Source: Candidatus Thiosymbion sp. (lineage in GTDB: Bacteria > Pseudomonadota > Gammaproteobacteria > Chromatiales > Chromatiaceae). From it: DNA of 34,338 nt. The notes beneath the pieces are model-generated. The model was not told where the DNA came from. It saw nothing but the letters and a program-made list of their open reading frames with translations, and searched no databases. A program made the translations under genes and the position numbers. Location: positions 1 to 34,338 of the forward strand of contig JAHDND010000164.1 in assembly GCA_018435665.1 (NCBI GenBank). The letters are read 5' to 3'. Shown in pieces: positions 26,257 through 34,298 of the stretch; position 1 is the stretch's first letter, and each line of letters opens with the position of its first letter.

Positions 26257-28176
26257 TCAGGAGACTTCCGGAAAGCCCAGGGTCAGGGTATCCGGGTGCT
26301 GCCCGCAGGCGATCTCCAGACCGATGGGTGCGTCCTGGGGGAAGCGCTGGGCCACGACCCAATACTGGGTCAGTTCGCCACCCAACTCCGAAAGATTCTT
26401 CAGGGCCCCCCGCAGGCGCCGACTGTCGAAGAAGGCGAAGGGCTCATCGAGGAAGACGAACTGATCGTCCCGCACCCGGCGTGCCACTAGCTCCTGGGCG
26501 AGACCGAGACGCAGGGCCAGCATGATCTGCCGTTGGGTGCCACTGGAGATCTCGTCCAGATCCAGCAGGTTCCGCTTGTCACTGGAATAGACCCTTACCT
26601 GCAAGTCCTCATCCACCTCGAGGAATTCGTAATGACCTTCGGTGAAGCGGGGTAAGGCACGGGAGACCATGTCGCGCAGGCCGGAGCTGAACCGGCGGGA
26701 CAGGTCCCGCGCCGCCCCCGCCAGGAGGTCGCGCGCCAACCGCCGGGTGGCCATCCACTCCTCCGCCGCCAGGATCTCCTGGTCGAGCTTGGCCAGTTCC
26801 TGGATGACCGCCTGGTGACGTTGCCCCTCGCTGCGCAAGCGCGCCAGGCCCTGACGGGTGGCCGCCTGCCAGGCATGCAGGCGTTCCAGGTCCCGCTTGA
26901 GCCAGACCGCCTCGTGTTCCAGGGCGCTACAGACCTCCGCGACCGCAGCCTCCAGGAAGAGGATGCGCTGACGAAGGCGGGCGCGTCGCTCCACATCGGG
27001 CCGATCGATCACCAGGCCAAGATCCCCTTCCACACCGGCGGCGGTGCTGGCCACGGCCTCTCCGCCGTCGCCCGCGGTGACCAGACTGCCCGCGCCCGGG
27101 GCCTCTCGGAGGCGCGCCGGCAGGGGTTCCAGGCTGTCCAGCCGGTCCAGTTCCCGCGCCAGGCGCCGGGCCCGGGCACGCCGCCGCCGTAACCCCAAAG
27201 CCAGCACGGCCAGCCAGAGCCAGGTCAGCAGCAGGAAGCCGCCAAAGATGACCATGACCGCCGTGACGACGGCATGCGTCGTCAGGCCCGTCTCCGCGAT
27301 CAAGCCCTCCAGCCAGGCGATCAGGACCGGCATGGGCCAGGTCGCGGGCTGGAAGTGGAGCATGGCCCAGATGGCGCCCGCAGCCAGCACGGCGAGCAAG
27401 GCGATGTTGGCGAGGAGACCGGCCAGGGCGCGACGGGCGCCATGGCTGCCGTGGCGGCGATAGGCGGTGCTGTAGGCGTCGCTGGCCCCTTGCAGGGCCT
27501 GCATGCGTTCGGCCAGTTGCGCCTCCCGTTCCCCGATCTCGGCCAACTGCCGCTCCAGCGCCTGACCCCGGCCCGCCTCCGGCGCCAGTTGCGCCAGCTC
27601 CTCGGCCAGGGCCAGGCGACGCTCGCGCCGGGCGGCCTGGGCCGCCTCGGCCTCGCCCAGTTCCACGTCGAGGGCCGTCGCGCAGGCCTGCAGGGGCGCG
27701 GCGCCAACCATGGCCCGTACCGCGGGGCTATGGGGATGGGGGGAGGCGATCTCACGCTGGGCGAGATAGCAGGTCTCGACATAATCATCGAAGCCGAAGC
27801 CAACCAGCCGCGCGATGGCCGGGGTCACGCCATCGGCCCGGGCCAGGGGTGCATCCGCGGCCTCCAACGCGATCAGGCGCGCCGACTGGGCGCCATCGCG
27901 GGTCAGGTTCCGGCTGACTTCATAGCCCTTGCCCTTGACGCGAAAGCGGAGGGTGACCGCCCCTTCCCCGGCGCCCCAATGCACCAATTTGCCGATGCGT
28001 TCCCCGGGCAGGGCAAAGGTCCGGCCAAAGAGGGCGAAGCAGATGATCTCGCCAATGGCGCTCTTGCCGCTCTCGTTGTCGCCGCTGAGGCCGATGATGC
28101 CCCGCTCCGGCAGGTCCGCCAGGCGCAGGACCCGATAGCGGTGCAGACGTTCGGCCTCGAGTCGCAGAATGATCAT
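26257..28176 (-). CDS. Membrane-anchored Rad50/YhaN-like ATPase
   Basis: AAA/SMC-like ATPase of 639 residues. The N-terminal half-site has the P-loop GDNESGKS (32-39) and a Q-loop-like YLAQREIASP (137-146). The C-terminal half-site has an ABC-type signature EISSGTQRQ (542-550) and Walker B QFVFLDEP (572-579), together forming a Rad50-like head. Instead of a long coiled coil with a zinc hook there are short coiled arms and two transmembrane helices (about 250-274 and 302-328), so the arms are anchored in the membrane. This resembles B. subtilis YhaN more than SbcC. The usual nuclease partner (SbcD/YhaO) is not next to it. The start overlaps the stop of a 67-residue gene (ATGA). Function is unknown; genome maintenance or membrane-linked nucleic-acid handling is inferred. 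Confidence 0.85.
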   Translation of the reverse strand: MIILRLEAERLHRYRVLRLADLPERGIIGLSGDNESGKSAIGEIICFALFGRTFALPGERIGKLVHWGAGEGAVTLRFRVKGKGYEVSRNLTRDGAQSARLIALEAADAPLARADGVTPAIARLVGFGFDDYVETCYLAQREIASPHPHSPAVRAMVGAAPLQACATALDVELGEAEAAQAARRERRLALAEELAQLAPEAGRGQALERQLAEIGEREAQLAERMQALQGASDAYSTAYRRHGSHGARRALAGLLANIALLAVLAAGAIWAMLHFQPATWPMPVLIAWLEGLIAETGLTTHAVVTAVMVIFGGFLLLTWLWLAVLALGLRRRRARARRLARELDRLDSLEPLPARLREAPGAGSLVTAGDGGEAVASTAAGVEGDLGLVIDRPDVERRARLRQRILFLEAAVAEVCSALEHEAVWLKRDLERLHAWQAATRQGLARLRSEGQRHQAVIQELAKLDQEILAAEEWMATRRLARDLLAGAARDLSRRFSSGLRDMVSRALPRFTEGHYEFLEVDEDLQVRVYSSDKRNLLDLDEISSGTQRQIMLALRLGLAQELVARRVRDDQFVFLDEPFAFFDSRRLRGALKNLSELGGELTQYWVVAQRFPQDAPIGLEIACGQHPDTLTLGFPEVS

Positions 28177-28376
28177 GGGCGGGTCTCCTCCGCGGCCTCA
28201 TGGGCCCGGAGCCGTTCCAGGGCCAGGTCCAGGGCCGCCTGAAAGCGTGGCTCGTCCAGGCCACCGGCCGTGTCGCGCCGGCGTTCCCGCTCCGCCTCGC
28301 AATAGGCCGCGAACGCGACGCTGGGTTTGATGCTGGCCTCTTCCGGGGCCTTGCGGCTGAAAGGGAGCTTGATCAT
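28173..28376 (-). CDS. Small protein translationally coupled to the Rad50/YhaN-like ATPase
   Basis: Protein of 67 residues starting MIKLPFSRKAPEE, with an ideal AGGAGG seven bases before the ATG at 28376. It is charged and helical (SVAFAAYCEAERERRR, then FQAALDLALERLRAHEAAEE), with a single cysteine and no membrane helix. Its stop overlaps the start of the ATPase by four bases, a strong sign that the two are made together and perhaps interact. No family recognised. It is easily missed because the frame is open far upstream into the RNase gene. Confidence 0.7.
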   Translation of the reverse strand: MIKLPFSRKAPEEASIKPSVAFAAYCEAERERRRDTAGGLDEPRFQAALDLALERLRAHEAAEETRP

Positions 28377-28473
28377 GGGCAGGCCTCCTGGGTCCGCGCC
28401 CGACCGGCGGGCGATGAGGGCTATTGTCAGGCTTTTCGCCGCCCATGGCACGCCCCCGTTATCCAGGATTATT

Positions 28474-30357
28474 CTAGTCGCGAATCCGGAACCGGCAATC
28501 CAGGTCGACCAGATCCACCTCCCGGGGGGAGACGTGCAGGCGGGTATTGAGGGCCGGCTCCCCCTGCAGACGGGCACGGGTCTCCAGGGCCAGCGCCGGC
28601 AGCAGCAGCACATGCCTGCGCTCCTCCCGATCCACCACCACCGCCTCGCCCCACCATTCCGGATGGGCGCGCAACCAGACCAGCTTCCAGTGCTGGTTGG
28701 ACAGACGCTCGGCGCGACGCACCGCCGCGCCAGCGGTCTCGGCCTCCCCCACCCGCGCCACCAGGGTCTTGGCGTCGATGGGGTCCTCGCCCCGCAGCCA
28801 GGCGCGCAGTTGCTGATGCACCAGCAGGTCGGAATAACGCCGCAGGGGGCTGGTGGCCCGGGTATAAAGCGGCAGGCCCAGCCCGAAATGGGGCCCGGGC
28901 TCCCCCACCAGCCGCGAGGGTTTGAAGCGGCGGCGATAGGCGTACATACCGGCCAGGTCCAGCGGCTGCTCGATCTTGTCCGGGGGGGCCTGGGTGGCGT
29001 ACGGGATGGGAATGCCCCGATCACGGCAGAGGACGGCGACCGCCTCTCCGGCCATGAGCATGGCATCCATGACCAGGGCGCGGCTCTCCAGCCGGGCCAA
29101 GGGGCGGATGATCACCTCCCCGTTCCGGACTCGCAGGCTGACCTCCGGTAGCTCGATGCCGGCGGCGTCGTTGGCCTGGCGTCGGCGGCGGAAGCGCTCC
29201 ACCAGGCCGCGCATGCCGGCGAAGGGCGCCTCGTCCAGACGGCCCTCGGCGGCTTCGTAACTCAGGCGCCGCACCCGCACCCAGGTGCGCTGAACACTCA
29301 CGTCGACCACCTCGCCCTGGGCGTCGCAACCGAAGCCGAAGGAGAGGGCCGGCGAGACCTCCAGCAACCCCAGGCCCAGGCGGGCGGTGATCGCCGGGGG
29401 CAGCATGTTGACCATGCGCTCGGGGAGATACTGATTGGCCCCCCGGGAACGGGCCTCCCGGTCCAGGTCGCCATCCGGGGGCACCAGAGCCGCGACATCG
29501 GCGACGTGGACCCAAAGACGGTCGCCATCCAGGCTCAGGGCATCGTCCGGGTCCTGGTTGCCCTCGTCGTCGATGGCATAGGCCGGGAGGTGGGTCAGGT
29601 CCAGGCGGTCCTCGTCCGGCAGATCGCCCACCGGCAAGTCCGGGTCGCGCTCCGGTAGGGCCTGACGGGCGGGATGGGGATTGTGCTCCGGCGCCCAGTA
29701 GCCAAACTGGATCAGGGCACGGTGGGCCTTCTCCGGGGTCTCCTCGATCCCCAACGCCTTGAGGATGCGGCTGTGCTCGGACCGCCCCCAGGCCAGGCGC
29801 TCCACCTCCGCCAGGCGCTCGGCGTCCTCGGGCAGGGGCTGACTGGCCGCCAGCCGCGCCAGAAAGGCGTCCCAGTCCCGGGCCGCGTGCTCCCGGGCCT
29901 GGCGCTGGGCCTGGTCCGCCTCCACCTCCGCCCGAGGCCGGGCGTGGATCTCCTCCGGGGTGCCGCTGAACCAGAGCCCCTCCGCCACCAGGCCCCAGGC
30001 CGCCCAGGCCGCGGCGGGGGTGAAGTCACCATGGATGAGCTCGGCCAGTTCACGCAGCCGGGTAGTGCCGCCCTCCAGCAACTCCCAGGCCTCCGCGAAA
30101 TCCCCCGCCGCCAGGGTCAATTCATGCAGGCCGCGCAGGGGCCCTGGGTGAAGCAGGTCGATATCCTTGAGGCGCACCCGCTTGGTCTCCCCCTTGTCGA
30201 GGGCGATCTCGATCTTGTCCCCCAGGCTCAGCACCCGGGCGGGATGGCCCTTGTAGAGGACCAGGCTGTCGACGCGCAGATTGGCTTGATGTATGGACAA
30301 AACGTTACCACTTGGACGGTCTGGATGGGGGATGTCACCCCAACCCGGCGTTGCCAC
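28474..30357 (-). CDS. RNase II/R-type (RNB domain) exoribonuclease
   Basis: 3'-5' exoribonuclease-like protein of up to 627 residues. The N-terminal part (to about 250) contains a small beta-barrel-like start and helical region without clear cold-shock motifs. The RNB catalytic domain begins AIDDEGNQDPDDALSL, with D263, D264, D269, D271 and D272 matching the metal-binding aspartates of RNase II; YATQAP and the TRATSPLRRYSDLLVHQQL signature follow. A divergent C-terminal S1-like domain closes the protein. The first start is a GTG at 30357; a TTG at 30300 (LSIHQANL) is equally possible and no strong ribosome site decides. It is smaller than RNase R and probably a distinct RNB paralogue. The small gene and ATPase follow 97 bases downstream on the same strand. 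Confidence 0.88.
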   Translation of the reverse strand: MATPGWGDIPHPDRPSGNVLSIHQANLRVDSLVLYKGHPARVLSLGDKIEIALDKGETKRVRLKDIDLLHPGPLRGLHELTLAAGDFAEAWELLEGGTTRLRELAELIHGDFTPAAAWAAWGLVAEGLWFSGTPEEIHARPRAEVEADQAQRQAREHAARDWDAFLARLAASQPLPEDAERLAEVERLAWGRSEHSRILKALGIEETPEKAHRALIQFGYWAPEHNPHPARQALPERDPDLPVGDLPDEDRLDLTHLPAYAIDDEGNQDPDDALSLDGDRLWVHVADVAALVPPDGDLDREARSRGANQYLPERMVNMLPPAITARLGLGLLEVSPALSFGFGCDAQGEVVDVSVQRTWVRVRRLSYEAAEGRLDEAPFAGMRGLVERFRRRRQANDAAGIELPEVSLRVRNGEVIIRPLARLESRALVMDAMLMAGEAVAVLCRDRGIPIPYATQAPPDKIEQPLDLAGMYAYRRRFKPSRLVGEPGPHFGLGLPLYTRATSPLRRYSDLLVHQQLRAWLRGEDPIDAKTLVARVGEAETAGAAVRRAERLSNQHWKLVWLRAHPEWWGEAVVVDREERRHVLLLPALALETRARLQGEPALNTRLHVSPREVDLVDLDCRFRIRD

Positions 30358-30493
30358 GGGTGACCGCCATAGTTTATACCGGTTGCGTCCGGACCCGGAC
30401 CCAACCGCTCAACATGAACAACGCAGGCCAGACGCCTTCATCGCCGGGGTGAAAGGAGGCTGTCCTTCATAATCGTCAGGAGACCCGCAAACG

Positions 30494-31663
30494 ATGAACA
30501 GCCAGTGGCGCGACTTCCTCCAGACCCGAGGGGCCCAGTACGACGAGGCCGGCCTGGCCCGCTTCGCCTCCGCCCCCCGGCAGGCCGATCCGGCCCTGTG
30601 CGACCTCAGCCACCTGGGCCTGATCGCGGTCACCGGGGCGGATGCGGCAACCTTTCTCCAAGGGCAGGTGAGCAACGACCTGCGTCAGGTCAGCGCGACC
30701 CGCTCGCTCCTGGCCGGTTACTGCACCCACCAGGGGCGCATGCTGGCGACTTTTCGCCTCCTACGGCGGGGCGACACCTATTACCTGCTGCTGCCGCGCA
30801 CCCAGTTGGAACTAGTGCTCAAACGGTTGCGGATGTTCGTTCTGCGGTCCCAAGTGGTCCTGACCGACGCCTCGGAAGAGCTCGCCGCCCTGGGGCTGAG
30901 CGGCGAGCAGGCCGCGGCCCTGCTCGCGGCCGTCTGTCCGGAACCATCCACCCCACAGGCGGCAGCCAATTCCGCGCCACCTGCCCCGCCCACACCTCCC
31001 CACCCAGGGCAAGCCACCCCACTCGCAGACACCAAAACCGCGTCACCCACCCCGTCCGCATCCGCCAGTCCCGCCCAGCCGGCCCTGCCCGCGGCGGTCA
31101 ACGACCAGACCCAGATCGGGGACCTGACCCTCATCCGCCCGGCGGGGGCCTGTCCCCGCTTCCTGGTCCTGGGGCCCGTCCCGGCCCTAACCGCCCTCTG
31201 GGACCGCCTGGCCGCCGAGGCCACCCCGGTCAATGCCGAGCACTGGACCCTGCTCGACATCCAGGCCGGCCTGCCCACCGTCCACCCGGAGACCCGCGAG
31301 GCCTTCGTGCCGCAGATGACCAACCTGCAACTGGTCGATGGCGTCAGCTTCACCAAGGGGTGCTACACCGGCCAGGAGGTCGTCGCCCGCATGCAATACC
31401 TGGGCAAGCTCAAGCGCCGCCTCTACCTGGGCGAGGTGACCGCGGACCAGCCCCCCCGTCCCGGCGACGCCCTCTTCTCCCCGATCAGCGAGTCCGCCCA
31501 GACCGCCGGCACCATCGTCGAGGCCAGCCCCATGGCCGAGGGCCGCTGGGCCCTCAGCCTGGTGGCGGAAATCGCCGCCGCCGCCGATGGCCGCCTGAGC
31601 CTGGGGGAGGGCGGACCCTTGATCCAGGTGTCGGAGCCCCCCTACGGCTTTCCCGCCGCCTGA
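30494..31663 (+). CDS. ygfZ: Folate-binding protein YgfZ (iron-sulfur cluster repair/assembly, GcvT-like)
   Basis: Tetrahydrofolate-binding protein of the GcvT fold that helps keep certain iron-sulfur enzymes active, such as MiaB. The signature KGCYTGQE (288-295) with the functional cysteine (C290) is intact, and GADAATFLQGQVSND near residue 48 fits the N-terminal domain. At 389 residues it is longer than the E. coli protein (326), because a proline/threonine/alanine-rich linker of about 55 residues (150-204) is inserted between the two halves. The gene is divergent from the RNB nuclease. Confidence 0.9.
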   Translation: MNSQWRDFLQTRGAQYDEAGLARFASAPRQADPALCDLSHLGLIAVTGADAATFLQGQVSNDLRQVSATRSLLAGYCTHQGRMLATFRLLRRGDTYYLLLPRTQLELVLKRLRMFVLRSQVVLTDASEELAALGLSGEQAAALLAAVCPEPSTPQAAANSAPPAPPTPPHPGQATPLADTKTASPTPSASASPAQPALPAAVNDQTQIGDLTLIRPAGACPRFLVLGPVPALTALWDRLAAEATPVNAEHWTLLDIQAGLPTVHPETREAFVPQMTNLQLVDGVSFTKGCYTGQEVVARMQYLGKLKRRLYLGEVTADQPPRPGDALFSPISESAQTAGTIVEASPMAEGRWALSLVAEIAAAADGRLSLGEGGPLIQVSEPPYGFPAA

Positions 31664-31668
31664 GGCAA

Positions 31669-31704
31669 CCAGATACCCGCCAGAGCGGGTGAGGTAGCAT
31701 CTGG
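31669..31704 (+). terminator. Two-part hairpin after ygfZ
   Basis: An outer stem CCAGAT/ATCTGG (31669-31674 and 31699-31704) encloses an inner perfect hairpin ACCCGC-CAGA-GCGGGT (31675-31690). It directly follows the stop codon and lies between convergent ygfZ and ahr; no T-run follows. Confidence 0.5.
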
Positions 31705-31720
31705 AGAGAGGAGCGGTACC

Positions 31721-31744
31721 TCCGAGATTCTCCGAGATTCGAGA
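31721..31744. repeat. Short tandem repeat in the ygfZ-ahr gap
   Basis: CTCCGAGATT occurs twice in direct succession, followed by a partial CGAG copy. It is short and may be chance. Confidence 0.3.
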
Positions 31745-31758
31745 AACCCTTCCCGGAT

Positions 31759-32778
31759 TCAGACGCCAAAATCGGCGTCGAGCACCACCCGGTAGCGGGC
31801 CTTGCCGGCGCGCAGATGCTCCAGGGCCGCGTTCACCTGACTCATGGGGAAATGCTCCACCTGGGGCAGGATCTGGTGGCGGGCGGCAAAGTCCAGCATG
31901 GTCGCCAGGGCGGTCGGGGAACCGATCGGGGAGCCGGAGATCGCCTTCTGCCCGCCGATCAGGTCCATGGCATTGATCATCATCGGTTCCAGGACGGCGC
32001 CGACGACATGGAGGCGGCCCTTGGGGGCCAGGGTGCCAAGCAGGCCCTGCCAATCCAGGGACACATTGACGGTGGTGATGATCAGGTCCAGGGAACCGCG
32101 GATCGCGCGCAGGGCGCGACGATCGTTGCTCGCCACCACGCGATGGGCGCCCAGGGCCTTGGCCTCCGCGTGCTTGGACTCACTGGAGGTGAAGGCCGTG
32201 ACCTCGCAGCCCCAGGCGCGCAGGAACTGCAGTGCCAGGTGCCCCAGGCCGCCAATGCCAACCACGCCCACCCGCGCCGTCGGGGTGATGCGGTGGATCA
32301 GCAGGGGGGAGAAGACAGTGATGCCGCCGCACATCAGGGGCCCGGCGGCGCCGGCATCCAGGGTCTCGGGCAAGGGCAGGGCCCAGGCCCAGTGGCAACG
32401 CAGGCGATCGGCGAAGCCGCCATGCCGGCCGACGATGGTCCCCTGGGACTGGGCGCAGAGATGGTGCTCGCCGGACAGACAGGTTGGGCAGTGCATGCAA
32501 CTGTGCGCCATCCAGCCGACACCGACGCGCTGCCCCTGGCGCAGCCCGGCCACCCGCTCGCCCAGGGCGACGATCCGCCCCACGGCTTCGTGTCCGGGCA
32601 CGAAAGGATAACGGCTCATGCCCCAGTGGTTGTCGAGCATGGACAGGTCGGAATGGCAGATGCCGCAATGCTCCACGGCGATCTCGACCTCATCGGCGCC
32701 CATGGGCCCCGGGTCATAGGCATAGGGTTCGCAAACGCCGCCGGCGGCCGTCGCGGCCCAGGCATGGATCTGGCTCAT
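31759..32778 (-). CDS. ahr: NADPH-dependent aldehyde reductase Ahr (zinc alcohol dehydrogenase family)
   Basis: Cytoplasmic medium-chain dehydrogenase of 339 residues, the same length as E. coli Ahr (YjgB), to which it aligns closely by eye (CGICHSDLS, GPL[ML]CGGITVF, VGV[VI]GIGGLGH, NVSLDW). It reduces a broad range of aldehydes with NADPH. Catalytic zinc ligands are C38, H63 and C150; the structural zinc site has four cysteines (C94, C97, C100, C108). The Rossmann loop is at 171-180. The ATG at 32778 follows GAGGAGG; the open frame upstream to 32889 is not used. It is divergent from an FNR-type regulator, suggesting control by it. Confidence 0.93.
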   Translation of the reverse strand: MSQIHAWAATAAGGVCEPYAYDPGPMGADEVEIAVEHCGICHSDLSMLDNHWGMSRYPFVPGHEAVGRIVALGERVAGLRQGQRVGVGWMAHSCMHCPTCLSGEHHLCAQSQGTIVGRHGGFADRLRCHWAWALPLPETLDAGAAGPLMCGGITVFSPLLIHRITPTARVGVVGIGGLGHLALQFLRAWGCEVTAFTSSESKHAEAKALGAHRVVASNDRRALRAIRGSLDLIITTVNVSLDWQGLLGTLAPKGRLHVVGAVLEPMMINAMDLIGGQKAISGSPIGSPTALATMLDFAARHQILPQVEHFPMSQVNAALEHLRAGKARYRVVLDADFGV

Positions 32779-32875
32779 GGTTTCCTCCTCGGGTCGGTCC
32801 CAGATTGAGCGGGATGGGGGTCGAGGGGCCAATGCTACACCTAAAGCCCGCCCCTTTCGGTTACACTTGCGCCGC

Positions 32876-32889
32876 TTGATATTTCTCAA
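32876..32889. promoter_or_regulatory. FNR-type box between ahr and the Crp/Fnr gene
   Basis: TTGAT-ATTT-CTCAA matches the FNR consensus TTGAT-N4-ATCAA in nine of ten defined positions. It lies in the shared divergent promoter region, 27 bases before the regulator start codon and about 100 bases from ahr, so it could serve autoregulation and control of ahr. Confidence 0.5.
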
Positions 32890-32915
32890 TTGCCAAGGGC
32901 TGCCCTACCCCCTCC

Positions 32916-33623
32916 ATGGTGAAGAACGTGACAATGCGTGAGGCCTGGTCCGGCGAGGCGGATTGCATCAACTGCGCCCTGCGGGATTCCGTCCTGTTCG
33001 CCGGCCTGACGGAGCGGGACTTCGAGAAGATTCACGACCCCATCGACCAGTTCACCCTCAAACCCGGCGCCTCGCTCTACCACGCCGGGGATCGGGGGGA
33101 GTTCATGTTCACCGTGCGCAGCGGCGCCCTCAAGCTGGTCCAGTACCTGCCTGATGGCAGCCAGCGCATCGTCCGCCTGGCCCGGCCCAGCGATGTCCTG
33201 GGGTTGGAGGCTATCCTCGATGCCCCTTATCAGCATGAGGCCGTGGTCCTGCAACCCACGGAGGTGTGCCGTTACCCGGCCCGGCTAGTCAAGACCCTGG
33301 GGGCGAAAAACCCCCAGCTTCATACTGAACTCATGAACCGTTGGCAGCGTGCCCTTACCGAGGCCGACGCCTGGCTGACGGAACTCTCCACCGGCTCCGC
33401 GCGCCAGCGGGTCGCCCGTCTCCTGCTCCGGCTGGGACGCGATCAGGAGAACGCCGAGTGCGAACTCTTCAGTCGCGAGGACATGGGGGCCATGCTCGGT
33501 ATCACCACCGAGACCACCAGCCGCACCATCGCCGAATTCAAGCGCCAGGGGCTCTTGACGGATCTCAACGCCAATCGCTTTCGTCTCGACCTCCCCAAGC
33601 TGCATCAACTGGCGGGGGAGTAA
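32916..33623 (+). CDS. Crp/Fnr family transcriptional regulator (FNR-like)
   Basis: DNA-binding regulator of 235 residues: an N-terminal cysteine segment, a cyclic-nucleotide-type beta-roll (about 28-120), a long dimer helix and a C-terminal winged helix. The recognition helix reads ETTSR (E199, S202, R203), equal to FNR's E-x-x-S-R, so it should bind TTGAT half-sites. Cysteines C17 and C20 match the first pair of FNR cluster ligands and C118 (TEVCRYP) aligns with C122 of E. coli FNR (SMVCEIP), but the fourth ligand is missing. It may hold a modified cluster, sense redox otherwise, or have lost oxygen sensing. The start at 32916 is not certain; the ATG at 32934 is possible and keeps all cysteines. 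Confidence 0.88.
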   Translation: MVKNVTMREAWSGEADCINCALRDSVLFAGLTERDFEKIHDPIDQFTLKPGASLYHAGDRGEFMFTVRSGALKLVQYLPDGSQRIVRLARPSDVLGLEAILDAPYQHEAVVLQPTEVCRYPARLVKTLGAKNPQLHTELMNRWQRALTEADAWLTELSTGSARQRVARLLLRLGRDQENAECELFSREDMGAMLGITTETTSRTIAEFKRQGLLTDLNANRFRLDLPKLHQLAGE

Positions 33624-33626
33624 CGC

Positions 33627-33653
33627 CCGGGGCCGGCACTTGGCCGGCCCCGG
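33627..33653. terminator. Strong GC hairpin between convergent genes
   Basis: CCGGGGCCGGC, a five-base loop, then GCCGGCCCCGG: a perfect 11-bp stem just after the Crp/Fnr stop codon and before the end of the Hsp20 gene. It lacks a T-run. Confidence 0.6.
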
Positions 33654-33699
33654 CTGTCCACCTGGCACGGGCGGGATCTCGCCCCCCGTGTGATCACAA

Positions 33700-34185
33700 T
33701 CACTTGACCTCGATCTGACGGCGCTCCGTCGCGTGGGTCTTGGGGAGGTGGATCTCGAGAAGACCGTCCTTGAACACGGCGTCCACCTTCTCGGCGTCGA
33801 TCGGCTCCGGCAGGCGGACGGTCCGCGTAAAGGCCCCGCGCATGATCTCGGCGCGATAGACCTTACCCTCTTCTTTCTCCTCCTCCTCATGGCGACGTTC
33901 ACCGGCGATGGTCAGCAGGTCGCCTCGCAGGTCAAGTTTAAGGTCCTTCTTGTCCATGCCCGGGAGCTCCACCCGGACCAGAATCTCTTTATCGCGCTCG
34001 ATCAGGTCAAGATGCGGCAGGCCATACTCCATTTGGCCCATGAAGGGCGCCCAATCCGGTAAGAGCTCACCGAAAGGACGCATCCACCGGCGCTGCATGG
34101 CGTCGAACATCCGATCAAGGTTATCGAAGACATCGAGCTCACGATGCGGTGTCAGGTGAGTTAGTTCGGTCGTCTTGGTTTTCAT
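33700..34185 (-). CDS. Small heat shock protein, Hsp20/alpha-crystallin family
   Basis: ATP-independent chaperone of 161 residues that holds unfolding proteins. After an N-terminal segment with a DNLDRMFDAMQRRW helix, the alpha-crystallin domain (about 58-150) shows VELPGMDKKDLKLDL and FKDGLLEIHLPK, both hallmark segments. The C-terminal IEV provides the I-x-V motif used for oligomer assembly. The ATG follows GAGGAGA. I see no clear sigma-32 promoter upstream within the 150 bases available. Proteins of this length are usually class A-like bacterial sHSPs. Confidence 0.93.
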   Translation of the reverse strand: MKTKTTELTHLTPHRELDVFDNLDRMFDAMQRRWMRPFGELLPDWAPFMGQMEYGLPHLDLIERDKEILVRVELPGMDKKDLKLDLRGDLLTIAGERRHEEEEKEEGKVYRAEIMRGAFTRTVRLPEPIDAEKVDAVFKDGLLEIHLPKTHATERRQIEVK

Positions 34186-34263
34186 GGCTGCTCTCCTCAG
34201 GAAACGCTGAAGAATGACCCGATTTCTCTCTTTCCGCCCTTGGAGAGCGTCATTTTTGACTTA

Positions 34264-34298
34264 GCAGCCCGTTTTAACCCGTTTTTGGGCTCATTTTG
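34264..34298. other. Inverted and direct repeats upstream of the Hsp20 gene
   Basis: AGCCC and GGGCT flank CCCGTTTTAACCCGTTTTT, with CCCGTTTT repeated. The stretch lies about 80-110 bases before the start codon and could be part of the promoter or a terminator of a gene outside the window. Confidence 0.25.

Noticed and set aside
27274..28242. Plus-strand open frame of 322 codons opposite the Rad50-like ATPase
   Set aside because: Shadow frame, low-complexity Gly/Ala/Gln content and no ribosome site.
30505..31692. Plus-strand alternative frame over ygfZ, 395 codons
   Set aside because: Almost entirely Pro/Arg/Gly; the ygfZ frame carries the KGCYTGQE signature.
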